Part shown: positions 33,175 through 42,029 of the stretch, piece by piece
How the letters are laid out: every line of letters begins with the position of its first letter
How positions within the stretch are numbered: the stretch's first letter is position 1
Assembly (NCBI GenBank): GCA_900111435.1
Contig: FOIY01000006.1
Location: forward strand, 62,001-126,000
DNA: 64,000 nucleotides
Direction of reading: 5' to 3'
Source of the DNA: Ruminococcaceae bacterium KH2T8
Lineage (GTDB): Bacteria > Bacillota > Clostridia > Saccharofermentanales > Saccharofermentanaceae
Translations under genes and position numbers: made by a program
The notes under the pieces: model-generated
Told to the model about the DNA's origin: nothing
What the model saw: only the letters and a program-made list of their open reading frames with translations
Databases searched by the model: none

Positions 33175-34064
33175 TGAAAAAGTTTGTAATTGTTTTTATG
33201 ATATCTGCGGTGGTTACCGCGGCAGCAGTATTGGCAGTATTGGAACTGCGTGGGGGAAGCACACAGGGGCATCCCGTGTCTTCCGCACCTTCAATAGTAT
33301 CCGAAGTGACTTTCGAGAGCATCGTCGATCCGTCGGAGACCACGGCAGATGGTACCGATTATTCGGCTATGCCTATCAATAATACTAATGATGCGCTCAC
33401 GGTGATAAGTGCTTTCGCTGCCGATAACGGTCTTGACCCTTCGGATTATCCTACAGAAATGATAGATCTTCTGGCTCGAAATCCCGATGCGCTGGATTTT
33501 GTTCTGAACTTCCCGCTTCACGAAGCCGAGGCAGATCCCGATATCGATCTGTCAGGTGAAGTGAACCGATATGAAGTCCCGAGGCTCTATCAGTGGGATC
33601 AGCGCTGGGGCTATAAGATCTACGGCAGCGGTCCAATGGGACTTACGGGATGCGGCCCCACGTGCCTTTCGATGGTGGCTATCCACCTTTTGGGCAATAC
33701 GGATATGAATCCCGCGTGGATGGCCGATTATGCCATGAATAACGGTTATTATGACTATGATGATATGTCCGGTACATACTGGGCGCTCATGACTGACGGT
33801 GCGTACGGTCTCGGAATAGATGTTGTCGAGATCCCGACCGATGAAGACAGGATGGTAAGAAACCTCGACGTAGGAAACCCGATCATCGCGATCATGGGTG
33901 AAGGCGAGTTTACCGACGGCGGTCACTTTATCGTTATCACGGGCTACGAAGACGGCTATTTCACAATCAATGACCCCAACAGCGTAACTAGATCGGAGCG
34001 TCTGTGGACCTTTGACGAACTCGCTGAAGAGATGATCACCTGCTGGGTTTTCAGGATCTTGTGA
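33174..34064 (+). CDS. Exported C39-like cysteine peptidase, copy 1
   Basis: This 296-residue protein has an N-terminal membrane anchor or signal peptide (about 4-24), a Ser/Thr/Pro-rich linker and a helical region containing DPSDYPTEMIDLLARNPDALDFV. A Peptidase_C39_2 domain follows, with probable catalytic C160 in GLTGCGPTC, H251 in GGHFIVITGY and D267 in NDPNS. The WDQRWGYKIYG motif before the cysteine is typical of these peptidases. The family cleaves peptides or cell-wall stems outside the cell; the substrate is unknown. A paralogue follows at 34162. Confidence 0.8.
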   Translation: MKKFVIVFMISAVVTAAAVLAVLELRGGSTQGHPVSSAPSIVSEVTFESIVDPSETTADGTDYSAMPINNTNDALTVISAFAADNGLDPSDYPTEMIDLLARNPDALDFVLNFPLHEAEADPDIDLSGEVNRYEVPRLYQWDQRWGYKIYGSGPMGLTGCGPTCLSMVAIHLLGNTDMNPAWMADYAMNNGYYDYDDMSGTYWALMTDGAYGLGIDVVEIPTDEDRMVRNLDVGNPIIAIMGEGEFTDGGHFIVITGYEDGYFTINDPNSVTRSERLWTFDELAEEMITCWVFRIL

Positions 34065-34161
34065 TTTTTCTTGAGATTTTGCAACTCTGACACATATTCC
34101 GTATAAGTATGTGACAAGCTTTCTGTACGATTAGATTGTAAACCGAACAGGAGGCATGGAA

Positions 34162-35031
34162 ATGAAGCACAACAAGCTGATGGTATTTATGTTTGCAATG
34201 CTCATCTCGGCAGCTGCAACTTATATCATCTGGGACGGGATAGAATCGGATAAGGCCCTCGCAGACACAAGAAGGATCAAGGATTACGAAGACTCAAGGA
34301 TAGACGATACGGATTATCGTCTGATGGATATAGAATCAGAGGCAGATGCCAGGGAAGTAATTACCATCTATGCAGATAAGCATAACTTTGATGAAGATGA
34401 TTACCCCGATTACATGGTAGAAAGGCTTACACAGAACCGCGAACTTCGCGAGTTTATACTCGAATACCCCGCACACATGGACGAAGAAGAGAATGTCCGC
34501 TTATCGGATATCTCGATCGAAGACGATCTTGAGAAGGCATCAGGCGTTCCTTTGTTCCTTCAGTGGGATAAGAGATGGGGATACAGAACATACGGCAGTG
34601 ATCTCATGGGCTTTACGGGATGCGGTCCCACATGCCTTTCTATGGTTGCCGTATATCTTCTTGACAATGACTACATGACACCAGCGTATATTGCCCAATT
34701 CAGCATGGATAACGGATTTTATGATTTCGAGAATCACAGCGGGACATTCTGGTCCCTGATGTATGACGGAGCGAGCATGCTCGGTCTTTGCTGTGAGGAA
34801 GTCCCGGGAGAGTCCTGGGCGGTTGAGAACCACCTTGAAAGCGGTGAGCCTATTATCGCCATCATGGGCCCCGGTGACTTTACATCAGAAGGGCACTTTA
34901 TCGTATTGACTTCATATGATGACGGCTATGTGACGGTCAATGATCCTAACTCCATCGAAAGATCGAATCAGGAGTGGGAGCTTGAAGAGATCATGCCGCA
35001 GATACAGGGAATGTGGGCGTATAGCATATGA
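34162..35031 (+). CDS. Exported C39-like cysteine peptidase, copy 2
   Basis: This 289-residue paralogue of the preceding gene has the same order: N-terminal helix, helical YPDYMVERLTQNRELREFILEYP segment and C39-like domain with C154 (FTGCGPTC), H245 (EGHFIVLTSY) and D261 (NDPNS). ATG 34162 is preferred to ATG 34156 because AGGAGG at 34149-34154 is then 7 nt away. It is separated from copy 1 by 97 bp without a clear terminator. The stop overlaps the upstream part of the sigma-like frame. Confidence 0.8.
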   Translation: MKHNKLMVFMFAMLISAAATYIIWDGIESDKALADTRRIKDYEDSRIDDTDYRLMDIESEADAREVITIYADKHNFDEDDYPDYMVERLTQNRELREFILEYPAHMDEEENVRLSDISIEDDLEKASGVPLFLQWDKRWGYRTYGSDLMGFTGCGPTCLSMVAVYLLDNDYMTPAYIAQFSMDNGFYDFENHSGTFWSLMYDGASMLGLCCEEVPGESWAVENHLESGEPIIAIMGPGDFTSEGHFIVLTSYDDGYVTVNDPNSIERSNQEWELEEIMPQIQGMWAYSI

Positions 35032-35045
35032 GCGGAGGAGAAGCA

Positions 35046-35324
35046 ATGGAGTATGTAAATCAGTATGCGGATGATGTATTAAGGCTTTGTGTTTATTACC
35101 TCGGTGGTATCGAGGATGCGAAAGAGGCTTTTCTTCAGGTTTTCTCGGAGGCGGCACGAAAGGGTAATCCCAAGAGAACCACACTTTTCTCGATCGTGAG
35201 AAATGTCTGTGTGGCAGATGTCTTCCCCGATGACAATGAAGAGGAATTGTTCAAATATTATTTTGGTCTTAATGACCGTGAGATCTCCGAGATACTCGGA
35301 AAGAGAGTACTTGTCGGAGCGTAA
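35046..35324 (+). CDS. Very small sigma-factor-like protein
   Basis: This is a protein of about 92 residues. The N-terminal half (YADDVLRLCVYYLGGIEDAKEAFLQVF) looks like sigma-70 region 2 of ECF factors. The C-terminal LNDREISEILGKR looks like the start of region 4, but everything between and beyond is missing. ATG 35046 follows GGAGGAG at the proper distance; an upstream ATG at 35028 overlaps the peptidase stop. It may be a degenerate ECF sigma, an anti-sigma decoy, or a coincidental match. It closes the six-gene run and is followed by a terminator. Confidence 0.5.
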   Translation: MEYVNQYADDVLRLCVYYLGGIEDAKEAFLQVFSEAARKGNPKRTTLFSIVRNVCVADVFPDDNEEELFKYYFGLNDREISEILGKRVLVGA

Positions 35325-35360
35325 GCGCTATTAACGAACAGTTGCCATATTAGCCTTGAG

Positions 35361-35398
35361 AACAGTCGGTATTTCCTTTCGGAAGTACCGGCTGTTTG
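35361..35398 (+). terminator. Intrinsic terminator after the sigma-like gene
   Basis: AACAGTCGGTA pairs with TACCGGCTGTT (one G-T pair) around a loop that itself contains TTTCC/GGAAG. A short T-rich tail follows. Confidence 0.75.
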
Positions 35399-35411
35399 AT
35401 GTTTCTGCAGA

Positions 35412-35440
35412 TTGACTTTTAAAGACTTCGAGATTAAAAT
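35412..35440 (+). promoter_or_regulatory. Promoter of the marR-ABC exporter operon
   Basis: TTGACT (35412-35417) and TAAAAT (35435-35440) are spaced by 17 bp, with a predicted start near 35447 and AAGGAG 18 nt further on. A MarR operator is likely close by, but no clean palindrome is visible. Confidence 0.75.
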
Positions 35441-35476
35441 AGGTCGTGTACTGCGTAATATCATAAGGAGAGGTCT

Positions 35477-35935
35477 GTGGGAAGAAGAGAAGACATGCCT
35501 GTCGGAGTCAAGTTCTCCATCGTAAGCCGGGCGTTCAAGACAAGGATAGATGATCTCATGAGGGATTCGGGGCTGACATCGGTTCAGGCCGGAGTCCTTA
35601 TGGCGCTCTACAGGCTCGAGAACTGCGGTGAGGGCAAGGAGATCAACCAGAAGGATCTTGAGCAGGCTATGGGTCTTACCCATCAGACCATGACCGAGAT
35701 AATCAAGAAGCTGGAGGCTAACGGCTTTGTAGAGTGTGCGCAGAGTACAAAGGACAAGAGGTCCAAGTCCATAAGGACTACCGCAAAGTCACGCGACATC
35801 CATAAGAATATGGGAAAGACTGACGAACGTGTCCTGGAAGAGATGTGTAAAGGTATCGACGATGACAGGAGAAAGCTCCTGACAGAGACGCTCGATGCCA
35901 TGCTCGATAATATTTTCGAAAAGGAAGGTAAGTAA
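35477..35935 (+). CDS. MarR-family regulator
   Basis: This 152-residue winged-helix protein has GEGKEINQKDLEQAMGLTHQTMTEIIKKLEANGFVE as its helix-turn-helix core and the wing STKDKRSKSIRTT. MarR proteins repress neighbouring efflux genes until a small molecule binds. The start is GTG 35477, 6 nt after AAGGAG; ATG 35495 is an alternative with a weaker site. The ABC exporter begins 4 nt after the stop, so autoregulation of the operon is likely. Confidence 0.9.
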   Translation: MGRREDMPVGVKFSIVSRAFKTRIDDLMRDSGLTSVQAGVLMALYRLENCGEGKEINQKDLEQAMGLTHQTMTEIIKKLEANGFVECAQSTKDKRSKSIRTTAKSRDIHKNMGKTDERVLEEMCKGIDDDRRKLLTETLDAMLDNIFEKEGK

Positions 35936-35939
35936 AAAG

Positions 35940-37685
35940 ATGGATAATGTTAAGACTATCCTCAAGTCGCTTCGCGAATTCAAAAAGCCGACGATCCTTA
36001 CGTTGGTATTTATCATCGGCGAAGTATTTCTTGAGGTATTGATACCGTTCATCACCGCAAGGACGATCGACGATATCAACGCAGGCGCTTCGATGTCGGA
36101 TATCGGCTTAACGTGCGGCCTTATGATCGTTGCGGCCATGGCGTCGCTGGCTTGCGGTGCGCTCGCGGGTAAGACCGGTGCTCAGGCATCCGCAGGACTT
36201 GCAAAGAATGTACGAAAGGATATGTATGAGAAGATCCAGACGTTCTCATTCAGTAATATCGACAAGTTCTCAACGGCGTCCCTGGTTACCAGGATGACAA
36301 CAGATATCACGAATATGCAGAATGCGTACATGATGGCTATAAGGATCGCCGTAAGATCTCCCATGATGTTCGTATTCGCAGTCGTAATGGCATTTATAAT
36401 GGGAGGTGCGCTCGCTACGACATTCGTAGTAATAATCCCGCTGATGGCTTTCGGACTTTATATGATCGGAAGATTTGCGATGCCTGCCTTCAGAGCGGTA
36501 TTTAAAAAGTACGATAAGCTCAATGAGTCTGTAGAAGAGAATGTCCGCGGCATGCGAGTAGTAAAGGGCTTTGCAAGGGAAGGCTATGAGGCTGAGAAGT
36601 TCTCGAACGCATCCGACAGCATAAGGGTCGACTTTACAAAGGCTGAGAGGATCGTATCTTTGAACGGACCTCTTATGCAGTTCTGCATGTTCTTTAATAT
36701 GGTATTCGTACTTACCGTAGGTTCTAAGATCATCATCACGAATCAGGGTTCCACGATCAATGTCGGTGAGCTCTCATCCATGATGATCTACGGCTTCCAG
36801 ATCCTTATGTCTCTCATGATGATCTCCATGATCTACGTAATGCTCACGATGTCCCTGGAGTCCATAAAGAGAGTTGCTGAGGTCCTTAACGAGGAGCCCG
36901 CCATCACTAATCCCGAGAACCCCGTTATGGAAGTTGAAAACGGTGAGATCGACTTTACCGATGTACACTTCAGCTATTCCTCGAGAGCTCAAAGAGAAGC
37001 ACTTAACGATATCGATCTTCATATCGAATCCGGTATGACAGTCGGTATCCTCGGTGGTACGGGTTCATCTAAGTCAACGCTCATCCAGCTTATCCCGAGG
37101 CTCTACGATGTATCCTCCGGATCCGTTAAGGTCGCAGGCATCGACGTAAGGGACTATGACCTTGAGACACTCCGTGATGCGGTATCGGTAGTTCTTCAGA
37201 AGAACGTTATCTTCTCCGGAACCATCAAGGAAAACCTCCGCTGGGGTAATAAGGAAGCTACGGACGAGGAACTCATCGAAGCTTGTAAGCTCGCTCAGGC
37301 ACATGAATTCATCATGGGATTCTCCGAGGGCTATGACACATATATCGAGCAGGGCGGTACTAACGTATCGGGCGGCCAGAAGCAGAGACTCTGTATCGCC
37401 AGAGCGCTCCTTAAGAAGCCGAAGATCCTTATCCTCGATGACTCTACGAGCGCCGTCGATATGAAGACAGACGCACTCATAAGGCAGGGATTTAAGAAGT
37501 TCATCCCTGATACGACTAAGATAATCATCGCTCAGAGAGTAGCTTCCGTTCAGGATGCGGATCTTATCATCGTCATGGACGGCGGTACGATCAAGGCTAA
37601 GGGAACTCACGATGAGCTCCTCAAGACCAGTGAGATCTATAAGGAGATCTACGAGCAGCAGACGAAGGGAGGCGATAAGGAATGA
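35940..37685 (+). CDS. Heterodimeric ABC exporter, half with degenerate ATPase site
   Basis: This is a half-transporter of about 581 residues with six helices (about 15-310) and a C-terminal nucleotide-binding domain. Walker A is GGTGSSKST, with Ser in place of the Gly before Lys. The signature is VSGGQKQRLCIARAL, and Walker B ILILDDSTSAVD ends in Asp in place of the catalytic Glu. Such asymmetry is typical of heterodimers like BmrCD, LmrCD and TM287/288, in which one ATP site is non-hydrolytic. It overlaps the partner gene by 4 bp. The substrate is probably a drug or lipid. Confidence 0.9.
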   Translation: MDNVKTILKSLREFKKPTILTLVFIIGEVFLEVLIPFITARTIDDINAGASMSDIGLTCGLMIVAAMASLACGALAGKTGAQASAGLAKNVRKDMYEKIQTFSFSNIDKFSTASLVTRMTTDITNMQNAYMMAIRIAVRSPMMFVFAVVMAFIMGGALATTFVVIIPLMAFGLYMIGRFAMPAFRAVFKKYDKLNESVEENVRGMRVVKGFAREGYEAEKFSNASDSIRVDFTKAERIVSLNGPLMQFCMFFNMVFVLTVGSKIIITNQGSTINVGELSSMMIYGFQILMSLMMISMIYVMLTMSLESIKRVAEVLNEEPAITNPENPVMEVENGEIDFTDVHFSYSSRAQREALNDIDLHIESGMTVGILGGTGSSKSTLIQLIPRLYDVSSGSVKVAGIDVRDYDLETLRDAVSVVLQKNVIFSGTIKENLRWGNKEATDEELIEACKLAQAHEFIMGFSEGYDTYIEQGGTNVSGGQKQRLCIARALLKKPKILILDDSTSAVDMKTDALIRQGFKKFIPDTTKIIIAQRVASVQDADLIIVMDGGTIKAKGTHDELLKTSEIYKEIYEQQTKGGDKE

Positions 37686-39619
37686 GTGCTAACAGAAGAG
37701 GGAATGCAGGCCTCGGAATGGGCAAAGAGAGTTACCAGCAGGGATTCGGCGGCCTCGGCAGGACTGTAAAGATGTTCTTCGGATTCTTCCCGAAGCTCGC
37801 CCCCGTTGCATTTGCATGTATCATCGTATCTTCCGCTATCGGAGCCATTCCTTCGATCTTTACGCAGAAGATAATCAAGATAATCGAGAAGTGGGTAGAG
37901 TCAGGCGATTATGATGCCGCGAAGCCCGAGCTCTTTAAGTATCTCTCGGTACTTGCGGGACTTTATCTGCTCGCGTTCCTTCTTAATATCTTGAGAACGC
38001 AGATCATGGCATACATGACACAAAGCTTCCTTCATAAGCTGCGTAACAAGATGTTCTCCGGAATGCAGAAGCTTCCTATCAAGTATTTCGATACTCATAA
38101 GCACGGTGACATCATGTCCCACTATACGAACGATATCGATACCTTAAGACAGCTCATCTCCATGGCGTTCCCAACGCTCATCGAGTGTGCCATTACGGTA
38201 ACGGTAGTATTCTTCATAATGCTCTACTTCAGCTTCTGGATGACTCTCGTCCTGATCGCAGGCGTAGCCCTTATGTTCTTCGTAACTAAGGTCGTAGGTG
38301 GCGGTTCGGCGAAATATTTCATCCGCCAGCAGAAGGCTGTTGCTACTACCGAGGGATTCGTTCAGGAGATGATGAACGGCCAGAAGGTCATCAAGGTATT
38401 TAACCATGAGCAGGAAGGCATCGCAGACTTTAATAAGCTCAACGATGCTCTCTACGAGGATTCCAGCAAGGCTCACGCTTATGCTAATATCCTTGGCCCC
38501 ATCATCCAGAATATCGGTAATATCCTTTATGTAGTACTTGCTCTTGCAGGCGGTATCTTCCTCCTTACTGGAGTAAAGAACGTATCTATATCCGGAATGG
38601 CTTTCGGAATAAGTATCCTTGTTCCTTTCCTTAATATGGCAAAGCAGTTCACGGGTAACATCAACCAGCTTACTATGCAGATCAATGCCATCGTAATGGC
38701 GGGAGCAGGTGCGCAGAGAGTATTCGCTCTTATCGACGAGCAGCCCGAGGCTGATGACGGATATGTTGAACTCGTTAACGCTAAGATCGGTAAGGACGGC
38801 GAGATCGAGGAGACATCCGAGAGAACGGGTAAGTGGGCATGGAAACATTTCCACAAGGCTGACGGAACGACTACATTTACAGAGCTCAAGGGCGACGTTC
38901 GTATGGTAGACGTAGACTTTGCATATGAAGAGGGTAAGGATGTCCTTCATGACATTACGCTCTTTGCAGAGCCCGGTCAGAAGGTTGCTTTCGTAGGTGC
39001 TACAGGTGCAGGTAAGACGACAATCACGAACCTTATAAACCGCTTCTACGATATCGCTGACGGTAAGATCAGATATGACGGCATCAACGTCAATAAGATC
39101 AAGAAGGCTGACCTTCGTCGCTCGCTGGGACTTGTACTTCAGGAGACGAATCTCTTCACCGGTACCGTTATGGATAACATCAGATACGGTAAACTCGACG
39201 CAACGGATGAGGAGTGTAAGAATGCTGCTAAGCTCGCAGGCGCAGATGACTTCATAACACGTCTGCCCGACGGCTATGACACGATGCTCACCAATAACGG
39301 TGCGAACCTCTCACAGGGTCAAAGACAGCTCATCTCCATCGCACGTGCCGCCGTTGCAGATCCGCCGGTAATGATCCTCGATGAGGCTACATCCTCCATC
39401 GATACGAGAACTGAGTCCATCGTCCAGAAGGGTATGGATAAGCTCATGGAAGGCAGAACGGTATTCGTTATCGCGCACCGCCTGTCGACAGTCATGAACT
39501 CCGATGTCATCATGGTACTTGACCACGGTAAGATCATCGAGAGAGGTGATCACAACAAGCTCATCGCAGACAAGGGCACATACTATCAGCTCTACACAGG
39601 TGCATTCGAGCTCGAGTGA
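37682..39619 (+). CDS. Heterodimeric ABC exporter, half with canonical ATPase site
   Basis: This is a 645-residue half-transporter. A Gly-rich N-terminal extension of about 25 residues precedes six helices. The nucleotide-binding domain has a canonical Walker A (GATGAGKTT), signature LSQGQRQLISIARAA and Walker B VMILDEATSSID with catalytic Glu. An insertion of about 30 charged residues (KIGKDGEIEETSERTGKWAWKH) lies between the membrane and ATPase domains. It is translated from an ATG overlapping the stop of its partner. Confidence 0.9.
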   Translation: MSANRRGNAGLGMGKESYQQGFGGLGRTVKMFFGFFPKLAPVAFACIIVSSAIGAIPSIFTQKIIKIIEKWVESGDYDAAKPELFKYLSVLAGLYLLAFLLNILRTQIMAYMTQSFLHKLRNKMFSGMQKLPIKYFDTHKHGDIMSHYTNDIDTLRQLISMAFPTLIECAITVTVVFFIMLYFSFWMTLVLIAGVALMFFVTKVVGGGSAKYFIRQQKAVATTEGFVQEMMNGQKVIKVFNHEQEGIADFNKLNDALYEDSSKAHAYANILGPIIQNIGNILYVVLALAGGIFLLTGVKNVSISGMAFGISILVPFLNMAKQFTGNINQLTMQINAIVMAGAGAQRVFALIDEQPEADDGYVELVNAKIGKDGEIEETSERTGKWAWKHFHKADGTTTFTELKGDVRMVDVDFAYEEGKDVLHDITLFAEPGQKVAFVGATGAGKTTITNLINRFYDIADGKIRYDGINVNKIKKADLRRSLGLVLQETNLFTGTVMDNIRYGKLDATDEECKNAAKLAGADDFITRLPDGYDTMLTNNGANLSQGQRQLISIARAAVADPPVMILDEATSSIDTRTESIVQKGMDKLMEGRTVFVIAHRLSTVMNSDVIMVLDHGKIIERGDHNKLIADKGTYYQLYTGAFELE

Positions 39620-39647
39620 TAAGAAGATCTAGATGTACATACAGAGG

Positions 39648-39672
39648 CAGCCCGGGAAGAACTCCCGGGCTG
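39648..39672 (+). terminator. Terminator-like hairpin after the ABC exporter
   Basis: A perfect 10-bp stem, CAGCCCGGGA with TCCCGGGCTG, has a 5-nt loop. The T-run is weak (TATTGTAT), and it doubles as the -35 of the next gene. Confidence 0.75.
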
Positions 39673-39674
39673 TA

Positions 39675-39704
39675 TTGTATCCGCGATACCACCAAGCGTA
39701 TAAT
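39675..39704 (+). promoter_or_regulatory. Promoter of the small membrane protein gene
   Basis: TTGTAT (39675-39680) and TATAAT (39699-39704) are spaced by 18 bp, directly downstream of the preceding hairpin. Confidence 0.65.
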
Positions 39705-39737
39705 ACCCGTGGAATGTGAGAATGAGGGAGAAAGATT

Positions 39738-40427
39738 ATGAGTGATTCAATTCTTAGCTTATTGTCGTTGTGCTTTAAGATTGCACCGCTGATACTCTTT
39801 ATCTGCATGATGGTATACGTAAGTAAGAGCAAGAAGAAGGACGACGATTCCGAAGAGCGTGACTTCAAGTTCCAGACTCCGACGGCAGGTGAGGTGGATG
39901 CCGCCGAACGTCTCCTGGCGCAGAAGAAGCGCTATCTCAAGATAGTGGATATTGCTGCGGTTCCGATAGTTCTTTTCATTGTATGGGAAACATACTATAT
40001 CGCGACGCACAGCCGTTCGGATGCATCGATATCGATCATCGGAGGCGCGGATGCCCCCACGTTTGCCTTTCTCTTGTCGGAGGCATTCCCCTTTGTCCTC
40101 CTTACTATTGCTATAATACTTGCCTTTGTTGCTGCTAATATCACCCTTCTAGGTCGTATCAATGACATCAAGGAAGGTCGCTACCTGGTAGCCAGGTGCA
40201 CTGTTATCGACAGAAGCGAGCATAGGGGACCCAAGAACAGCAAGTATTATGTGCTGACGTTAAAGGATCCTTATGGTACGACAGATGAACTAAAGACGAA
40301 TCTTGAAGTCTACAAAGAAGCTGATATCGGCAGCGAGTGCCTGGTGGTTCGATTCAATAGCGAAGATAAGATCAACGAGGGCAGGCGAGGCCGCAAGATC
40401 AAGCACAGAGAAGTGATCCCTCTTTAA
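39738..40427 (+). CDS. Small membrane protein with a decarboxylase-beta-like motif
   Basis: This 229-residue protein has three hydrophobic helices (about 12-30, 71-90, 112-137) and a C-terminal domain of about 85 residues that resembles a small beta-barrel (ARCTVIDRSEHRGPKNSKYYVLTLKDP). Between helices 2 and 3 is SIIGGADAPTFAFL. This is close to the GIIGGADGPT motif of the sodium-pumping decarboxylase beta subunit, but that motif also turns up in unrelated small proteins. I recognise no family. It has its own promoter and terminator. The ribosome-binding site is AGGGAGA. Confidence 0.65.
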   Translation: MSDSILSLLSLCFKIAPLILFICMMVYVSKSKKKDDDSEERDFKFQTPTAGEVDAAERLLAQKKRYLKIVDIAAVPIVLFIVWETYYIATHSRSDASISIIGGADAPTFAFLLSEAFPFVLLTIAIILAFVAANITLLGRINDIKEGRYLVARCTVIDRSEHRGPKNSKYYVLTLKDPYGTTDELKTNLEVYKEADIGSECLVVRFNSEDKINEGRRGRKIKHREVIPL

Positions 40428-40437
40428 GAGACAGCAA

Positions 40438-40465
40438 AAGGACTGCCGCCGGGCAGTCCTATATT
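40438..40465. terminator. Intrinsic terminator between convergent genes
   Basis: AGGACTGCC pairs with GGCAGTCCT, leaving a 4-nt loop, and an AT-rich tail follows. It serves the plus-strand gene and possibly the maturase on the minus strand. Confidence 0.85.
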
Positions 40466-40532
40466 ATTACTATAAAAGTCGTTAGAAACGTCGCTTTTCG
40501 GCGCGAAAAACGACACTTTGATAGACTTTTGA

Positions 40533-41936
40533 TCACTCCTTATCGGGTGCGGGAGCGATATCCTCTTCGGAGAGGTTATCCAGGCGAACAGCCAGTGCGC
40601 ACTCGATCCTCTTTTTGAAGAGACGGCAGCCGTAATCGTAGATTCCCGTGATCGAACCGTCAGCGTGGAAGGAGTTGGCTGCGCATCCGCCCGAGCAGTA
40701 GAGCTTTGCCCAGCAGTCCTTGCAGGCTTCTCTGGAGTAGGCGTTGACCTGAGCGAACTCGTGAACGATCTCCTGATTCTTGATGCCTTCCCAGATGTCG
40801 CCGATCTTGCACTCGGGGTGAGATACGAACTGGTGACAGGGATAGAGGTCGCCCCATGGAGTTACTGCCATATATTCGGTTCCGGCACCGCATCCTGATA
40901 TCCTCTTGTAGATACAGGGACCGCATGTGAGGTCGAGCATATAGTGATAGAAAGTAAATCCGTTGCCTTCCTTATTGCGCTTCATCATCTCACGTGCAAG
41001 GCGCTCGTACTCCGCGCAGAGAACGGGGAAGTCTTCCTCGGTAAGGGCGGAAGGGCTGTCGGGAGATGTTACTACAGGCTCCATGGAAAGCTCCTTGAAT
41101 CCGAGGTCAGCCATATGGAGTATGTCGTTTACGAAGTCCGTATTAAAGTGGGTGAAAGTACCCCTCATGTAGTAGCTCTTGTTGCCGCGGCGCCTTACGA
41201 ACTCCCGGAACTTAGGCACGATCCTGTCGTAGGATCCGTTGCCTGCGAGATCTACACGGAAGCGGTCATTTACTTCCTTTCGGCCGTCAAGGCTCAATAC
41301 CACATTGTGCATCTCGTCGTTACAGAAGTCGATGACATCGTCCGTGATGCCGATGCCGTTAGTAGTAAGTGTGAAGCGGATATTCTTTCCTGCTTCCTTC
41401 TCGATAGATCTGGCGTACTTTACGAGCTGCTTTACTACTTCCCAGTTCATCAGGGGCTCGCCGCCGAAGAAGTCGATATCGAGATTCTTGTGGTAGCCCG
41501 AATTCTCGATAAGGAAATCGATCGCACGCTTACCTGTCTCATAGCTCATTATTCCGCAGTCACCGTTGAACTTACCCTGAGCCGCGAAGCAGTAGGAGCA
41601 GTTGAGGTTGCATGTATGAGCGACATGAAGGCAGATAGCCTTGAGGGTGAATTTCTTCTTTTTTAGATCTATGGCGATATTCTCGTACTTATCGGGAGCA
41701 AAGAGCTTTCCCTGTGCCTTCAGAGCTTCGATATCGGAGAAGCATTCCTCGATCTCGGCCTCGTTTACATCGGGCCTGTCGGAATACTTATCGAGGATGA
41801 AAGCCTTTATCTCCTCCCTGGGAGTAGACTCGTATCTCTCGATAATATCGAAAGCGACCTCATCCACGAGGTGGATGGAGCCTGAAAAAACGTCCAGTAC
41901 GATATTCTTGTCGTCAAATTTATAACAATGGATCAA
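40533..41936 (-). CDS. scfB: SCIFF peptide maturase (radical SAM/SPASM)
   Basis: This 467-residue enzyme forms thioether cross-links in the SCIFF peptide encoded just upstream. The N-terminal part is a precursor-recognition region. The radical SAM cluster ligands are C109, C113 and C116 (CNLNCSYC). The C-terminal SPASM region carries auxiliary cluster cysteines (CGAGTEYMAVTPWGDLYPCHQF, CKDCWAKLYCSGGC). Translation starts at TTG 41936 with AAAGGAG about 10 nt upstream; no ATG is available in a sensible position. A terminator between the two genes keeps the enzyme at a lower level than the peptide. Confidence 0.93.
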   Translation of the reverse strand: MIHCYKFDDKNIVLDVFSGSIHLVDEVAFDIIERYESTPREEIKAFILDKYSDRPDVNEAEIEECFSDIEALKAQGKLFAPDKYENIAIDLKKKKFTLKAICLHVAHTCNLNCSYCFAAQGKFNGDCGIMSYETGKRAIDFLIENSGYHKNLDIDFFGGEPLMNWEVVKQLVKYARSIEKEAGKNIRFTLTTNGIGITDDVIDFCNDEMHNVVLSLDGRKEVNDRFRVDLAGNGSYDRIVPKFREFVRRRGNKSYYMRGTFTHFNTDFVNDILHMADLGFKELSMEPVVTSPDSPSALTEEDFPVLCAEYERLAREMMKRNKEGNGFTFYHYMLDLTCGPCIYKRISGCGAGTEYMAVTPWGDLYPCHQFVSHPECKIGDIWEGIKNQEIVHEFAQVNAYSREACKDCWAKLYCSGGCAANSFHADGSITGIYDYGCRLFKKRIECALAVRLDNLSEEDIAPAPDKE

Positions 41937-41966
41937 TTCCTTGGATCTCCTTTATTTGAGGGCATG

Positions 41967-42001
41967 AAAAAGGTCTCAAAATCGTATAGATTGAGAGACC
42001 T
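41967..42001 (-). terminator. Attenuating terminator between scfA and scfB
   Basis: AGGTCTC (41971-41977) pairs with GAGACCT (41995-42001), with TTTTT on the minus-strand side. The AAAGGAG site for the maturase follows about 20 nt later, so scfB relies on read-through. Confidence 0.8.
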
Positions 42002-42029
42002 CATTTTTCACTTTTGTTAGTAATGAGAA

